This document shows, in pieces, positions 10,252-22,575 of a DNA stretch of 64,000 nucleotides. The position numbers and the translations under genes are program-made. The notes beneath the pieces are model-generated. The model was not told the DNA's origin. It saw only the letters and a list, made by a program, of their open reading frames with translations, and made no database searches. How positions within the stretch are numbered: the stretch's first letter is position 1; every line of letters begins with the position of its first letter. Source of the stretch: Salvia splendens (lineage: Eukaryota > Streptophyta > Magnoliopsida > Lamiales > Lamiaceae); NCBI RefSeq assembly GCF_004379255.2, contig NC_056051.1:22841038-22905037 (forward strand). Reading direction: 5' to 3'.

Positions 10252-10747
10252 GGTCATCCACCATAGGAATAGTCCAGCAATAGCCCAGTCATAGCTTAGC
10301 CACAAACTCTTCCTGCCACATTATCAACACTAAAAATCTTTCTGTCACATCATAAATAGCACAGCCATAACCTAGCCACATCATAAATAGCTCAGCCACA
10401 TCAATAGCCACATCACTCAAAATTATATAAAACAAATAATTAACAATCACACAAAATACGCAATTTAATTTACGAGACATATACGAGAAAATTTAATAAT
10501 ATTATTAAAATTTAAAAAGTACATTAATTTGATGCGCATCGGATCAAATGACGTATCTGGCGCGTATATATAGTGTTTCGGAAAAAAAATCGCGCTAGGC
10601 GATCCGGACGCTACAATAGCGCCGTGCGGATCGCCCAGCGCACCGCCTAGCGACACGGAACCGCCGAGCGCTAGGCGGTTTTTAATTCCGGAAATGGCTG
10701 GGCGGTTAAAATAGATCGCCCGGCGCTAGGCGCTATTGTGGATGGCC
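10252..10747. mobile_element. PIF-type MITE, 496 bp
   Basis: TTA at 10249-10251 and 10748-10750. Ends GGTCATCCACCATAG and, inverse, GGCCATCCACAATAG. The right third is GC-rich and full of GCGCTAGGCG/CGCCTAGCG repeats, the left third has CATAGCCCAG/CATAGCCTAG repeats. Non-coding. Confidence 0.88.
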
Positions 10748-10957
10748 TTAAAAAGTTAAGAGACTTATTGAAAGACAAGATATACAATAACACTGACACG
10801 TTACATAAAGTGACATGAGAATATTTTTTTTTGAAAATGCTGCAATGTCTTTTGGACTATTTTTTATGTTTGTCATTCAATTTACTTTGCTCATATAAGG
10901 TGTTACAATCCTTTTTTATTTCGAATAAATAAATTGGTCAACAAGATGCAATAATGC

Positions 10958-11740
10958 GGGGTAATTACATATTTAATATAAAATGTTTTACTTTTATTTC
11001 AATTTAGTACAAAAAGTATTAAATTTACATATTTCATACAAAAAGTTTACTTAGTGTTACAAAATAATACATTCCGTTAAGTATCTACTAACACCGTTAC
11101 TTCCAATTACATCATACATACAAAAAGTTTCGCCAATGTTTTAAATTTGTACAAAAAATTTTAAATTAAAATTTTCCATTAATTATTTCAAACACAGTTA
11201 TTTTTATTACTCATAAAAATGAAAAACACAGAGAAAAAAAATCACCACTCTTCACCCTCAAATTAACGAATTGCATTTTATTGTCGAAGCTTTCTCATGT
11301 AACAATGGAGAATACAACTAAAAAGATATTGAATCTTTTTTGTAAAATTAAATATTAACTTATCGACTGTTTGAAGCTAAATTAGTCATTTTGTAAAGAT
11401 GAAATATGGACTTATTTTATACTATGTTATATAAAAATACAATAAAAAATAGAATATATTGAGAGACAGAATTTTTTTGAACCACGATCAATTGCTGGAA
11501 GAATTGATATTGACTGTTATTTTTTTAAAGTGGTTAATTGTATTAGATCTCTAATTATTCTTTTATTATTATGATAAGTTGGACAAATTATAAACTAACT
11601 AACGGTGTTTAAAATATTTAACGGAATGTATTATTTTGGAACACTAAGTAAACTTTTTGTATAAAATATGTAAACTTAATACTTTTTGTACTAAATTGAA
11701 ACAAAGGTAAAACATTTTGTATGAAACATGTAATTACCCC
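10958..11740. mobile_element. Long-TIR (Mutator-like) element with 10-bp target duplication
   Basis: GCAATAATGC at 10948-10957 is repeated exactly at 11741-11750. Between them the element begins GGGGTAATTACAT and ends with its inverse. Inverted homology extends roughly 150 bp (TAGTACAAAAAGTATTAA, AAAAGTTTACTTAGTGTT, ACATTCCGTTAA). The centre is AT-rich without an ORF. A long TIR with a 9-10 bp duplication fits the Mutator superfamily. Confidence 0.88.
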
Positions 11741-11750
11741 GCAATAATGC

Positions 11751-12428
11751 ATAAGCATTGCAAAGAGTTTGATGGGTTTTTTTATAGTACAAAATTTAAT
11801 ACGAGTAGGACGATTTGCCACAAAAAATATGCATGATGAAATTTTAGTTAATATGCAACTTTAAAAAAGTAGTCAATTATATTACAATTTTGATATTTTT
11901 CTCAATTGTGTTTAGATTTTGAGGAAAATTGTAGGAGTATATGATTTGGAAGTCAAAATACTTTAGTCTAATCTTATATTCTATACTTTTCATATTAAAA
12001 TTTGTTGCTTTTGTGAGTGATATACAAATTTGCAAAAGTTGTAATATTATTTTCTATTCGCGAAAGGTGCGGGATTGACTAGAATTTTATTTAACTATAT
12101 TATATTTTTGACAATTTATCCTAAAAGCCACTCTCTTTATGTTGCCATAATTTGCATCAGGTTATACATAAACATAATGTTCAAATTTTAGCTGCCCCAA
12201 ACATGGGTCTAACATTCTAGTACATCCATAAACGACGACAACAAGAGCAAAGAAGCAATTCCTTTTGCTAATTATCAATAACACTTGTTTTTTTTTGGTG
12301 TTTGGCCTAAATTCTGACCTCTAAATTACCAAAAAAAAAAACGATATAAAGATGGGAACACAGTAACAAGGCAGTATTCGGTACGCAAATCATAATAGGT
12401 AATAAACCCCATGGTTGTTTCTCTTGGA
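11751..12428. other. Intergenic, includes 3' flank of the ATP11 gene
   Basis: AT-rich. The last ~250 bases probably contain the 3' UTR of the minus-strand ATP11 gene. Nothing else seen. Confidence 0.5.
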
Positions 12429-14088
12429 CTACAATATGGGCATCTCTAAAGCTTGCAAAACATCCTTGAACTCAAATTCGCGAGTTTGTTTGTTGAAAAG
12501 CTCAACCAGTTTATACTTGACGTCATTCAGGTAGAACGATTGGGCAGCCTCCAGAAGCCACTTTGCTTCTTCATCACTTAGCTTGCTAGTGAAGACAATG
12601 TCGCCACGAACAAGCACCAATTCCTTGCTTTCTGCAAATTCTTTGTAATACGACGCTGTCATGTATGGAGTAGCTTGGGTTCCTCTTGCTTTGTAATCTT
12701 CAAGACCAGTGAAAAGCATGTGTGGCATCTCAACTGTAAGACAAACAAGTCCGATATACAAGGATTCATGATACAGATATTATGAATACAGCGACAACAG
12801 AGACACTAACTTAACACGAGGTTTAGTAAAATCTGGGTACTGCGATTGTCATACAGACCAGTAAAGAAGTTGAAGTCATTTTACTTAAAAAAGTTGCACA
12901 ATTTTGTTCACATTCAGCATCTAGGCCACCTGTAATATCTAATAGCATAAAACTGAAAGAAGTAATCCTCTTAACCTTGCACAAACATTGTGGTGTACCC
13001 ATTTCCTTTCCACACGGGAATCACAAAATATCGGCTGCGAAGAAAGACACAAGATCATTAACCTGTTGAGAAAGACATGTAAGAAAAAAAGGTGGAGTAC
13101 TACCAATCCGAAGCTCTTTGTTCCATCAGGTGGTACAATTTCGCTTTCATTGATATACCAATATGACCCCTTCCCAAATGAAACTGCAAAAACAGCAATT
13201 GTCAGAACCAGATATTATGAGCAGAAAAAGGCATGTAATGTCTATGGAAGAAAAGATTAACAGGTAAATTACTAGACTTCGTTTTGACAATTTATGACAT
13301 AAGATTTGTTAAGGGCATCTGTGTGTGTTAAGAGAACACAGCAAACAAATTTAGATATTATGCCATCCAGACAGAAAAACAAAATGCTTAAAGTACTATT
13401 ACATGGGAAAATACATTCTTCAAACACTGTTAAGATCCAACATTATTCAAAATCAAGACATGTTCCGCATCTTCAAACATGGAAGATTCAACCTTTGGCT
13501 ATTTCACAACAGAGCTACGGTGTATAACATACCAATCATGCACCGTAATCCGCAGGCATTAATTAATTAAACAAATTTCAAGCTGCTCCCTTATGTGGCA
13601 AGAAAATTAGCAGAAAGGCAATATAACACGGGAAAGTTGCCATCCGAATTCACAGCTAAAGTCAATTTGTCATGCTTTCTTGAATTAAGTATAGATGCAC
13701 AGAGAAACCAAAGCTTCAGAAAGAGTCAAAACAGCATCGGATTTGAATCATGTGATATAAATAGACATACATCATCCCAAATGTCAGCGAGTTCTTCAGG
13801 TGATTTCGTCTTAGCCCTTTCAACATCAAGGATTGTCTCCAAAGGCTTTGCCTTCAATGGTGCAAACCCAGTCGCAAAGCTCAAGCTCCTGCAGAACTCC
13901 TGCGATCCCCATTTCAAGAAATTTCTAGGCACTCGAGTCTTCTGCATAGTGTCAAAATACCTTTGCAGAGTTGGAACTACACCAAAATAATGTCGTGTTG
14001 CCATAGAAGAACATGAAGCATTTCCATTGAGAGCTCTAACCACACACAATACCCTCCTCGAAGCCTTGGACACAAAGTGATGCATCAT
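12429..14088 (-). CDS. ATP11-type F1-ATPase assembly factor (ATPAF1-like), mitochondrial
   Basis: Four coding exons: 14088-13771, 13183-13104, 13034-12976, 12733-12429. All introns are GT-AG and all joins keep frame, giving 253 residues. The product carries the ATP11 signature in order: ERAKTKSPEELADIWDD, FHLGRGHIGISMKAKLYHLM, RYFVIPVWKGNGYTTMFVQ, MPHMLFTGLEDYKARG, ELVLVRGDIVF, QSFYLNDVKYKLVELFN. In the known family this chaperone binds unassembled F1 beta subunit in the mitochondrial matrix and promotes F1-ATPase assembly. The N-terminus starting MMHHFVSKASRRVLCVVRAL is basic and Ser/Arg-rich, consistent with a presequence. A probable untranslated first exon ends at a GTAAGC donor near 14394. 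The start is the first ATG after the acceptor (TTTCAG, 14100s). It looks intact. Confidence 0.9.
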
Positions 14089-14465
14089 ATATATCTTTTC
14101 TGAAATCAAACAATCCGAATTTACATCAATGATACTATAATTTCTTGGGGCACAGTCTCAAACATGAATGCTAGAAACCATAGAAACAACAGGTAATCCA
14201 TAATGACATAACATTATCAGGCAAATAGAAGAAGACCAGTTGATCGGGGTTTCATGAGCAAATCAGAAATGCAGTTCAGTGAGGACTTTCATCGAACAGT
14301 TGGTCACACCAAAAGTAAAACGTATATATAAAGCGAGAGTGCGCCTTGTTTGATTTTCTGGGTGAAAGTTGGCCCAACATTTGTATCCAGCTTACCTGAT
14401 TACAGCAAAAGCCGCTTGATCCTTTCAATAGAGAGAGCAATAGGTTTTCTTTGTTTGTGTTCAAG

Positions 14466-15337
14466 TGATTCGACGAATAAATTGAGTTGCAATATTTAAT
14501 TTGTTTTGGCAGATTTTCTATTTTGAAAAACTTGATAATTTTCCCTTTTCTTTAAAAAGAAATTTGATTTATTATCAATTGAATTATATAAATTTTCCAA
14601 ATATTGTTATTCCTTTTATTTTGAAATTATTAATTTTATAATTACTTATTCCTTTTGTTTGGTACTAATAAATTAACAATTAGTTTTCCAAAATTTTGGT
14701 TTTGCTTGTAAAATCTTTCTGCAAGTTAATGAACTTATTAATTTATTTTGATTTTAGAGTTAATTAATAATTCGCTTTAATTTTACAATCAATTAATGGT
14801 TTATAGGCATATCGTGACTTATTTACATGACTCTATCATGTTAAGCACCAATATAACTATCGTATTATACTAAATTAAATAATTTCATTCGTTGAATTAA
14901 AGTTATATTAGAATGGAAACTGATAAACTAGAGATGAGAAATGAGATGGAAGGAATTATAAAAAAGGAAATTATATAATTTAGTATAACAAGATATCGTT
15001 TTACTATTACTTACAATTTGGCATACTTTTGATTGGCGGCAAAATTAGAAAAAAGAATAACTTGGTTAGTTTTCAGGTAGATTTAATATTGAAATTTAAA
15101 ATTAGAATATGCGAAAAATTTAGAATTTATGACAAATACGGATATGTAAAAATCAGAAAAAATGAATGAACCAAATAATTGGACACGGATAATATTAGAA
15201 TTTAAATTAGTGATCTAAATCACGAGTATGAACGAATTAATACAATGTCACACCCAACATGTAGCATGTTTATCATCAGTAATAAAAATGTTACATGGGA
15301 GAAATGGTACATGTATCAATCCCACAACCTAGCAAGC
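14466..15337. other. Intergenic
   Basis: Very AT-rich spacer between the promoter of the ATP11 gene and the 3' end of the chromomethylase gene. No gene, TIR pair or repeat array seen. Confidence 0.6.
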
Positions 15338-18300
15338 TCAAGTAGAAGAAGGCAACATGGAGGAGAAATCCGGCGGCAGCATCATCAGCGGCCCGTCTCC
15401 GGCAACCTTCCGGTACGCTACCCCTAGCGCGTAGCCTAACGCCCTCGACACCGGCATGGAGACGGCATTCCCTATCTGGCAATACCGCTCTTTAACGGTG
15501 CCACGAAATCTGTAGTAGTCTGGGAACCCTTGCAGCCTCGCGCATTCACGTATGGTTAGCCGTCTATCTTGATCCGGATGCAGTATCGACTGCGACCGGA
15601 TATGAGGAAACGTCACCACCGTCGACACTGTCTCGTCCCACCATAATCTCCCATACGGCTTCTTCGACTTCCCTAGCTCGTACGTCAACACGCAGTCCGG
15701 GACGAGCAGCCTTCCGGTTGGCAGCACCACCGGCTCTCGTGTCGGATCACGACTCACCACCCTGTCCTCTCCTACCACCACTCCGGCCAGGTCCCTGAAG
15801 TTGGCTCCCTTCCGGTGCGGGACTTGGCACACGCGCATGTAGTCGGAGCACGCCAGCTTCATCGGCCGGTGGTCGTAGAGGACGCCATGTGATCCGGCCG
15901 ATATCTTCCCGGTCGTCGTCTCGTCTTTGCTCATCCGGATGCGTTTCTGGAACTCCGTCTCCGGGGGCTTCTCGTACTCCATCTCCTCCCGGGATTCGTC
16001 GTTCGTGACTGGCGGGAGGTCGGAGATGGCGTCCCCGAGGACGATGGCGGGTCGCAATGCGTGCGGCTGGCCCTTGTCATACGCGACGATGTTCCTCTCG
16101 AACTCGATGGGGGCCCAGTACCTGGCCACGACGTCGTGCGTGGGGAGCGGGAACTGCGGCAGCATCTGGCTCGGGTGGGCCCCCCAGATGAAGACACGCA
16201 GACGGAACTGCGGGAGGCCGTAGCACCCCGAGGCGATGGTGCCGAGCCTTGCTTGGTATTTCATGAGCACGAGACGGCTTAGAGCGTATCGACCGAGAGA
16301 GCCCTTGTCGAACCTTATGATGTCGACGACGTTTTCCATCAGGCAATACTTGGGTTTCAAGAACTCCACTATGTCCATGAACACCACAATCTGGCGGTTC
16401 CTCTCGTCTTCCAACGGAGATTTGTAGTTTCGGTGGCGATTGTAGCCGCTTACACCCTGGCACGGCGGCCCTCCACAGATCACACCGACATCACCCTGCA
16501 GAATACAACCAACATTACTTACTATGTTGGTGTTTGAGACATATTGAACTTATTAGAAATGGACCACTCACACCCTGAAAGAGTCTTGTAAAGGGGTAGG
16601 GTTATTCACACTTATAGATGAGACATGATTATTACAAAAGTCGCTATGGGACAAGATTTATGAGATTTTCAACAGAACTCACAGGGAGTGGTAGAATTTT
16701 AGACTTGAATCCTTGTCGAACGAAGTCTTCTATCCGCTCTTGGCAATTGCTGAAACAGACAAGACGAATTAACAGGAAGTGAATCAGCATAAGGATTGCT
16801 AATGTGGTTCATAGTTTCAGTTCCACACCTCAATCCTTCGGCTGCTTCCCATGTATCGTCATCTGGGCCGTACCCTTTCCAACGTACCTTGAAGTGTAGC
16901 CCACATTTTCCACTTTCGTTAGGATCACCGTAGCAAATGTCAACCAGATGAGAGATCTCGTACTCATCACTAGATTCCTCTGTATCCGATGAAGACAAAC
17001 AGGCTTCTTCGGCTTCTTGAAGTTCATCTATCTCGCATTTCAGTGTTCTTTCTATATCACAGACGTACGTCTTGCATAAACTCTCCCATTGCTTTAGTAG
17101 TTCTAGGAAGTCCTCAGCAGCTTCATTTCTGACCTGCAGAACAATTCAGATATCGTCACGTGACCAAACAGACTAACTTCATCGAAATGTGTTTTTTGAG
17201 TTGGTTACATTTGTTTCTGGATGGTTCAGTTTCAAACTCTCACATGCAGCACTGTTATAATCAACAGCCCATCTCTGAGTAAAACGATGAAACGAGTTAG
17301 ACTGATGATAAGATAACAAGGACTTAAATCAAGATTTATGATTGATCGTGATTACCGTCTTGAGATTTACACTCGAAAGTTTTGCACCAAGACATAATCC
17401 AGTGGACATTCCACCACATCCTGCGTACAAGTCCAGTAGCGCTAATTCTTGCTCAGGAGACTCATACTCGGGCAAAAGCGCCAGGGGTGTCAACGTAACT
17501 AGTTCTTCTTCGGGAGGCTTTGAGTTCGACAAGAATGGCTCAGTCCCCGTGGAAGTTTCTGAAATAAAAATGAGACAGTAATGAGTAACAAGTCCACTTA
17601 GGAAAGGATATGTTGTTTATAGTGATACGAACCTGTAACTAATGTACGGAATGTTGAATAATTCACGGAGTACTCCATGTCATAATAAAATGCAGCTGAC
17701 GGCACAGGGTTTCTTTTTAAGCACTGCTGCAGTTTGATGAGAAGAAAGACCATACGATAGTAAAAAAGAGTAGCGAGAAATTGTACAAAATAACATAAAG
17801 GAAAGCACTCTAAAGGGTAACATACCGTAGAAGGTACTTTTACTATATTAACTTTTGAGATGATGCAATCTAATACGTTGTCATTCATTAATGTGGAGTA
17901 GAATATGCGCCTTTTTTCATGCGATGAAGCAGCGTTTTTCAAAACCTGAAGAGTCCACATGGCAAACAAAAATTAGGTTCAAATGTGAAAGAAACAAAAA
18001 CTTAAGATGCAGATCAGGAAACGAGTTATTATAACAACCGTATCCTCAGCCCTGAAGAACCATTGAACCCTGAAGTAGTCTTCTCCCTCCGTTGTTTTGA
18101 AGAATTCCAAGATCCTCCCTATGTGTTTCTTGCTTCCTTCACCCTGAATGAATTGCGTAGGACATCAATCTTGCAATATTAAACCATAACCAGATGAGTG
18201 ATTGCTAATCACCTACTCTTTAGAGTTCCAATAACTAAGAATTGAACCAAAGATGATGATTTTCACCGAGCATAGCATGACTTCCGAACATAAAAACACA

Positions 18301-19687
18301 TCCAAACAAGACGTTGTAAATGAAATGAAATTTACCTTAACAAAAACACAATCTCCAATGTTCAAGACAGAGATCCCTACTTTGGCTTGAGCGTAATGGC
18401 TTTCCACATTCAGTATGATTTCATCATCATCATCATTAGTGCTGAACGCGAATACGCAAAATTTAATATTCAGACACAGTAGAAAATGTTAGAGAGGAAG
18501 ATGTAGATAACAAATGTTGATAGGTTCACTCACTTTATTTTCCAGTTTTTGCCCTTTCCTCTACTCTGTGCAGTACAAAATCAATCATAGTTAGAAATGT
18601 TCGTGTCACTGTGTAGACAATTCTGATAAGCCAAAATGCCAGATAAATGCAATAATAGACACAGATACTAGCAACTCTTTCTTTTTAACAACGAGAACTC
18701 AGCCATATAGTCTATTGGGAAGTGCTGAACATAAGCAAACAGATAGTGTACTTATACATGTATAAATCGACAAAGGCTACGGCTATGCAGTTTCATTCGA
18801 TAAAAACGAGTAAACAGGCGAGAATGATAGACCTAAGTTAAAGGAGAGAGGCTTTCAAACAGACATTCTAAATCATCTAACTTAAGCTGCAAAACAAGAA
18901 TTAGATACTCATATCATTACATTGAATTCAATGAGCAAGCATTCACCTTTAAATCAAATCTCCATTGCCATCTTCTCCGAGCTTCTTCCTCCGGAATCGG
19001 CTCCCCTACAAAGCAGCATAAAACACCCTTCTCCTTCCTCTTCTTCTTCTTCCCCGGCCTATCTCCTCCCATTTGATCAGCTTTTCCAACAGCATCCCCA
19101 GCCACATTCTGTTTCAATTGAATACTCCTAGACCTCACCGCGCTCTCTTCGTTCCGATCACGCTTCCTAGCAGCATCCTCAGCCACATTGTGTCTAAATT
19201 GAACAATTCTAGACCTCAACCGCTTCGCACTGATCACCCCCTCTGATTCTGAGTTGCATTTCTCCTTACTCAACAACTCAACACTCTGTTCCAGCAGCTG
19301 CGTTTTCGCATTTCTTGAAACTGGAGTCAATGCCAGCATCTCAATTTCAGCAGCTGCCTTCCCTCTCCCTCTCCTCTCACTCACAACTCTCTTCATCAAG
19401 ACAGTTCTCGATCTCAAGCACTTCTCGCTCAAAACCACATTCTCGCCGCCAGTCAAAGTCAACGCCGGAGCCGACGAAGAGGGGGAGGAAAATGTCGGCG
19501 ATGTTCTTGATTGGGGAGGGGGAGTTTTGGATGCGAATCTGGTGGATCTGCGGAGTGAATTGCCTTGTTGGGGCAATGAGAGGGCCCATGCATCGTCCGG
19601 TCGGGTTGCAGCAGCAGCGGGAGAAGAAGAGAATCTAGGGGATTTTCTGGAGGGGAGCTGCTGAGGTAGCTTGAGCTGCTTCTTCAT
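15338..19687 (-). CDS. CMT3: Chromomethylase, plant DNA (cytosine-5)-methyltransferase, CMT3-like
   Basis: Eleven coding exons with in-frame joins: 19687-18947, 18565-18534, 18441-18336, 18143-18039, 17945-17826, 17726-17633, 17558-17356, 17274-17209, 17133-16829, 16749-16683, 16495-15338; 998 residues. Order: basic Ser-rich N-terminus (1-~230), CMT motif [15 protein letters not shown] (~225), BAH domain ([14 protein letters not shown] ... [14 protein letters not shown] ... [12 protein letters not shown]), methyltransferase motif [16 protein letters not shown], chromodomain inserted in the catalytic domain ([17 protein letters not shown]), motif [12 protein letters not shown] with catalytic Cys, [21 protein letters not shown], and final [19 protein letters not shown]. 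Family members read H3K9me2 through BAH and chromodomain and maintain CHG methylation in the nucleus. The last exon encodes 385 residues without an intron and is strikingly GC-rich relative to the others. CMT2 has a longer N-terminus, so CMT3 (or CMT1) fits better. All catalytic motifs are present. Confidence 0.93.
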
Positions 19688-19699
19688 CGCCGGTGACGG

Positions 19700-20190
19700 C
19701 TAGATTTGAGCGTGAGGAACAATGAGAAAGAGAGAGAGATGATTATATTTTTGCCAAAAGAAAAAGAGAAATGACTTGACTATTATTCTAACTGTGACTT
19801 AATAATACCAACGGTAAACATGTCAAATGCTCTTAAATGTCTAATTAATTATAACTACCTCCAATAGAGTCTATTTAGTAGTATAATTTCATTTTCTGTA
19901 TTTTGGAAAGGGAAAATACCCCCAATTGTGCCTTGATATGAGGATGTCGATTTCTGAAAATTTTGGCAAATATTTTGGCCACATGTTAACTAACAAATTT
20001 TTTAATTTAATTTAATTAACAAGTATCATTGGGAGTGGAATAAAAAATTTATTGAAGTATCTAAGTTCCATATGATTTTGATTCAAAATATTACTCCATC
20101 CGTCCTCAGTAAATATGCAGTATGAGTTCGACACAGTATTTAATGTAAAATTGGTAACGTAAGAGACAGATAGAGAGAAAAAGTAATCAT
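19700..20190. other. Upstream region of the chromomethylase gene
   Basis: AT-rich, containing the presumed promoter of the minus-strand gene. A GA-rich tract (19720-19745) lies where the 5' UTR would be. No other feature recognised. Confidence 0.5.
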
Positions 20191-20842
20191 GCCATGTTTG
20201 GTTGGCGGGAAAGTAAAGTTGACAAGGAAAATGATTCCTAGGAAAATGAATCCCGGGAATATGATTTCTAATAACTTTACTTTCCAGTGTTTGGAAAATA
20301 TCAAGATTTGAAAGTATATATATTTGATTTAAACACTAAACTAAAAATATACTTATCATTTTTTATTTATAAAAAATAATAATACATATTATTTTATAAA
20401 TTATTAATTACAAATGATAATAATTATATTATTTTATTTATTATTACGATGGATGGTTTAAATATGGATTATACATCATAATATATAATAATATAATAAT
20501 AAATAAGATTATTATTATTATTATTATCATCATCATATTTACTTAATTTTTAATTGAATAAATTTTATAATTTAAAATTTCATTACAATTTTATTGTTAA
20601 TTACTAATTTATAAATTAATAATTATTATATTATTATATAATTATAATTATATTTAATTATTTAATAAATTATTATTATTATTATTATAAAAATAAAAAT
20701 AAATATTAATAATATAGTTATAATTATGATAATTTGAATTATAGTTATTTATTATCCTGAAATTAAGTATGGTTTATACTTTTAAATTATTTTTAAAACA
20801 TTGTAATAAATAATAACGATGATGATGATGATGATGATGATG

Positions 20843-20922
<80 letters not shown>

Positions 20923-21058
20923 CTGTACTATATTGCATTAAATATGTAAGAATCCTAAAATTGGGAAAAAGAATACCTAAGAAAAGTTATGATTCAGAAT
21001 CTTGAAAAGTTGTACTAACTTTACTTGTTTCAGGATTTTGATTACTTGTCAAACATTG
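20191..21058. mobile_element. Possible short-TIR transposon derivative
   Basis: ATGTTTGGTTGGCGGG near 20196 is mirrored by ...TTGTCAAACATTG near 21057, and the subterminal GTAAAGTT/AACTTTAC and GATTCC/GAATC-type blocks are loosely inverted. The centre is AT-rich and has a long trinucleotide microsatellite. Such ATGTTTGG ends are common in plant hAT-like MITEs. No clear target duplication, so this is tentative. Confidence 0.4.
20815..20922. repeat. Trinucleotide microsatellite (GAT)n(AAT)n
   Basis: About eight GAT units run directly into more than twenty AAT units without interruption, a pure compound microsatellite, probably highly length-variable. Confidence 0.95.
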
Positions 21059-22575
21059 AATGTCACATTTCATTTATACCACTATTTTTTATAAATAGAC
21101 CCCCATATTATAAAAGAGTAGTGATAAATTAGAAAAATTGTATATATTGAGTTGGGGTATATTTGTCATTTTTTATCATTTGCAGGATTAAAGGATTTAC
21201 CTATTTTAATTGTACTTCAATTTTACATTATAACCCCCATATAAATTAAGGAATGAACTATAGTATTTTCAACTAAATATAAAAAAGAAAATACATAATT
21301 TTTTTTCTAATAAAAATATTATTCTCAGAAATTTAAACAAATATTTTACATTAGGTTTTTTCTAGTTTTTACAAGAAATATGAAAATAAGTTAAAAGCAC
21401 AAATAAAAAAACAGTGAAAATGTTGATAATTGAATTAATATTAATTAAGTAAAATTAATTTTAAAAATAATATAATAATATATATTAATATAAAATTATA
21501 TTTAAAGATTAATTTTCCTAGTATATTATATTTCCACTTTCCTTCAATACTTAACGTTGTTTTATTTATAAAAAATTCCAATAAACTTATTTTTTCAGAA
21601 ATTTATTTATATTATCCTTTTTATTTAAAAAATAAATTAATATATATATTTTTCAATTTGAATCTCATATGTACATTGTATTTTATTTCATTTTCTTCAA
21701 CTATTTTAATATTTGTAATTTGAAATATAATTCGAAGCTTGTAATTTCAAATATCTTAAATATTTTCTTCAATAATTCACATTTTTTATTTATAAAACTT
21801 AATTTATAAACTTATTTTTTCATAAATTTATTTATATTATCCTTTATTCAAAAGACTAACTTCATTGTGATAGTTGAACTAACATGAATAAAAAACTTAT
21901 TCCATTTAAATATGAATGGTTATTCTATTATTTTATTTGTGAATCTTTTAATAACGGTAGATAGTTTTAAAAATAAAATCAATTACATATTTTTTTAATA
22001 TAAATGATTAAGGAAAAATTGTAATAGTATATTTATCATTATATAATTGTAAATAGGGTCAAGTTAGTCATAGAAGTATGCATTTAATGATGCTACCTAT
22101 TCAAAATACTTGCATCTTATCTTATCCTATTCAAATTTGAAGGGCATTTTATCTTATCCTATCCTATTCAAATTTGAAGGGCATTTTGTATGTACAATTT
22201 TTGTCAATTTATCTTTATTCATTATAAAATATATAAAAATACAAATCACATTCCACATTGCAATCCAATTGTAAATTTGAGGATCAATTTAACAAAAACT
22301 ATAAAGACCATTTTAATTGACTAATTGGGTCAAAAAGTTGGCTGTTAAAATTTAATGTCACTTTCAGTTTAGATTGATTAGTAATGATTAGAAGTAGAAG
22401 CAACCAAGATAATGTCCTATACCAAAATGGTAAACTATCATATTTTTAGGCTAAAACATGTGAGAAATATGTGATGGTGTTAAACAACAATGTAAAAATC
22501 ATCCCTCAAATTCTCCTCACTTTACTAATATTAGACCCTTAAACTATCCGTATTGCTTTTTCTCCAAAATGTAAG
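21059..22575. other. AT-rich intergenic region
   Basis: No gene seen. A short imperfect tandem duplication (CTATTCAAATTTGAAGGGCA, twice) lies at about 22120-22190. The end nearest 22575 should hold the 3' UTR of the TOPLESS gene. Confidence 0.6.

Noticed and set aside
15927..16427. Several plus-strand and alternate-frame ORFs in the chromomethylase last exon
   Set aside because: They are shadows caused by the high GC content of that exon; the minus-strand frame carries all the methyltransferase motifs.
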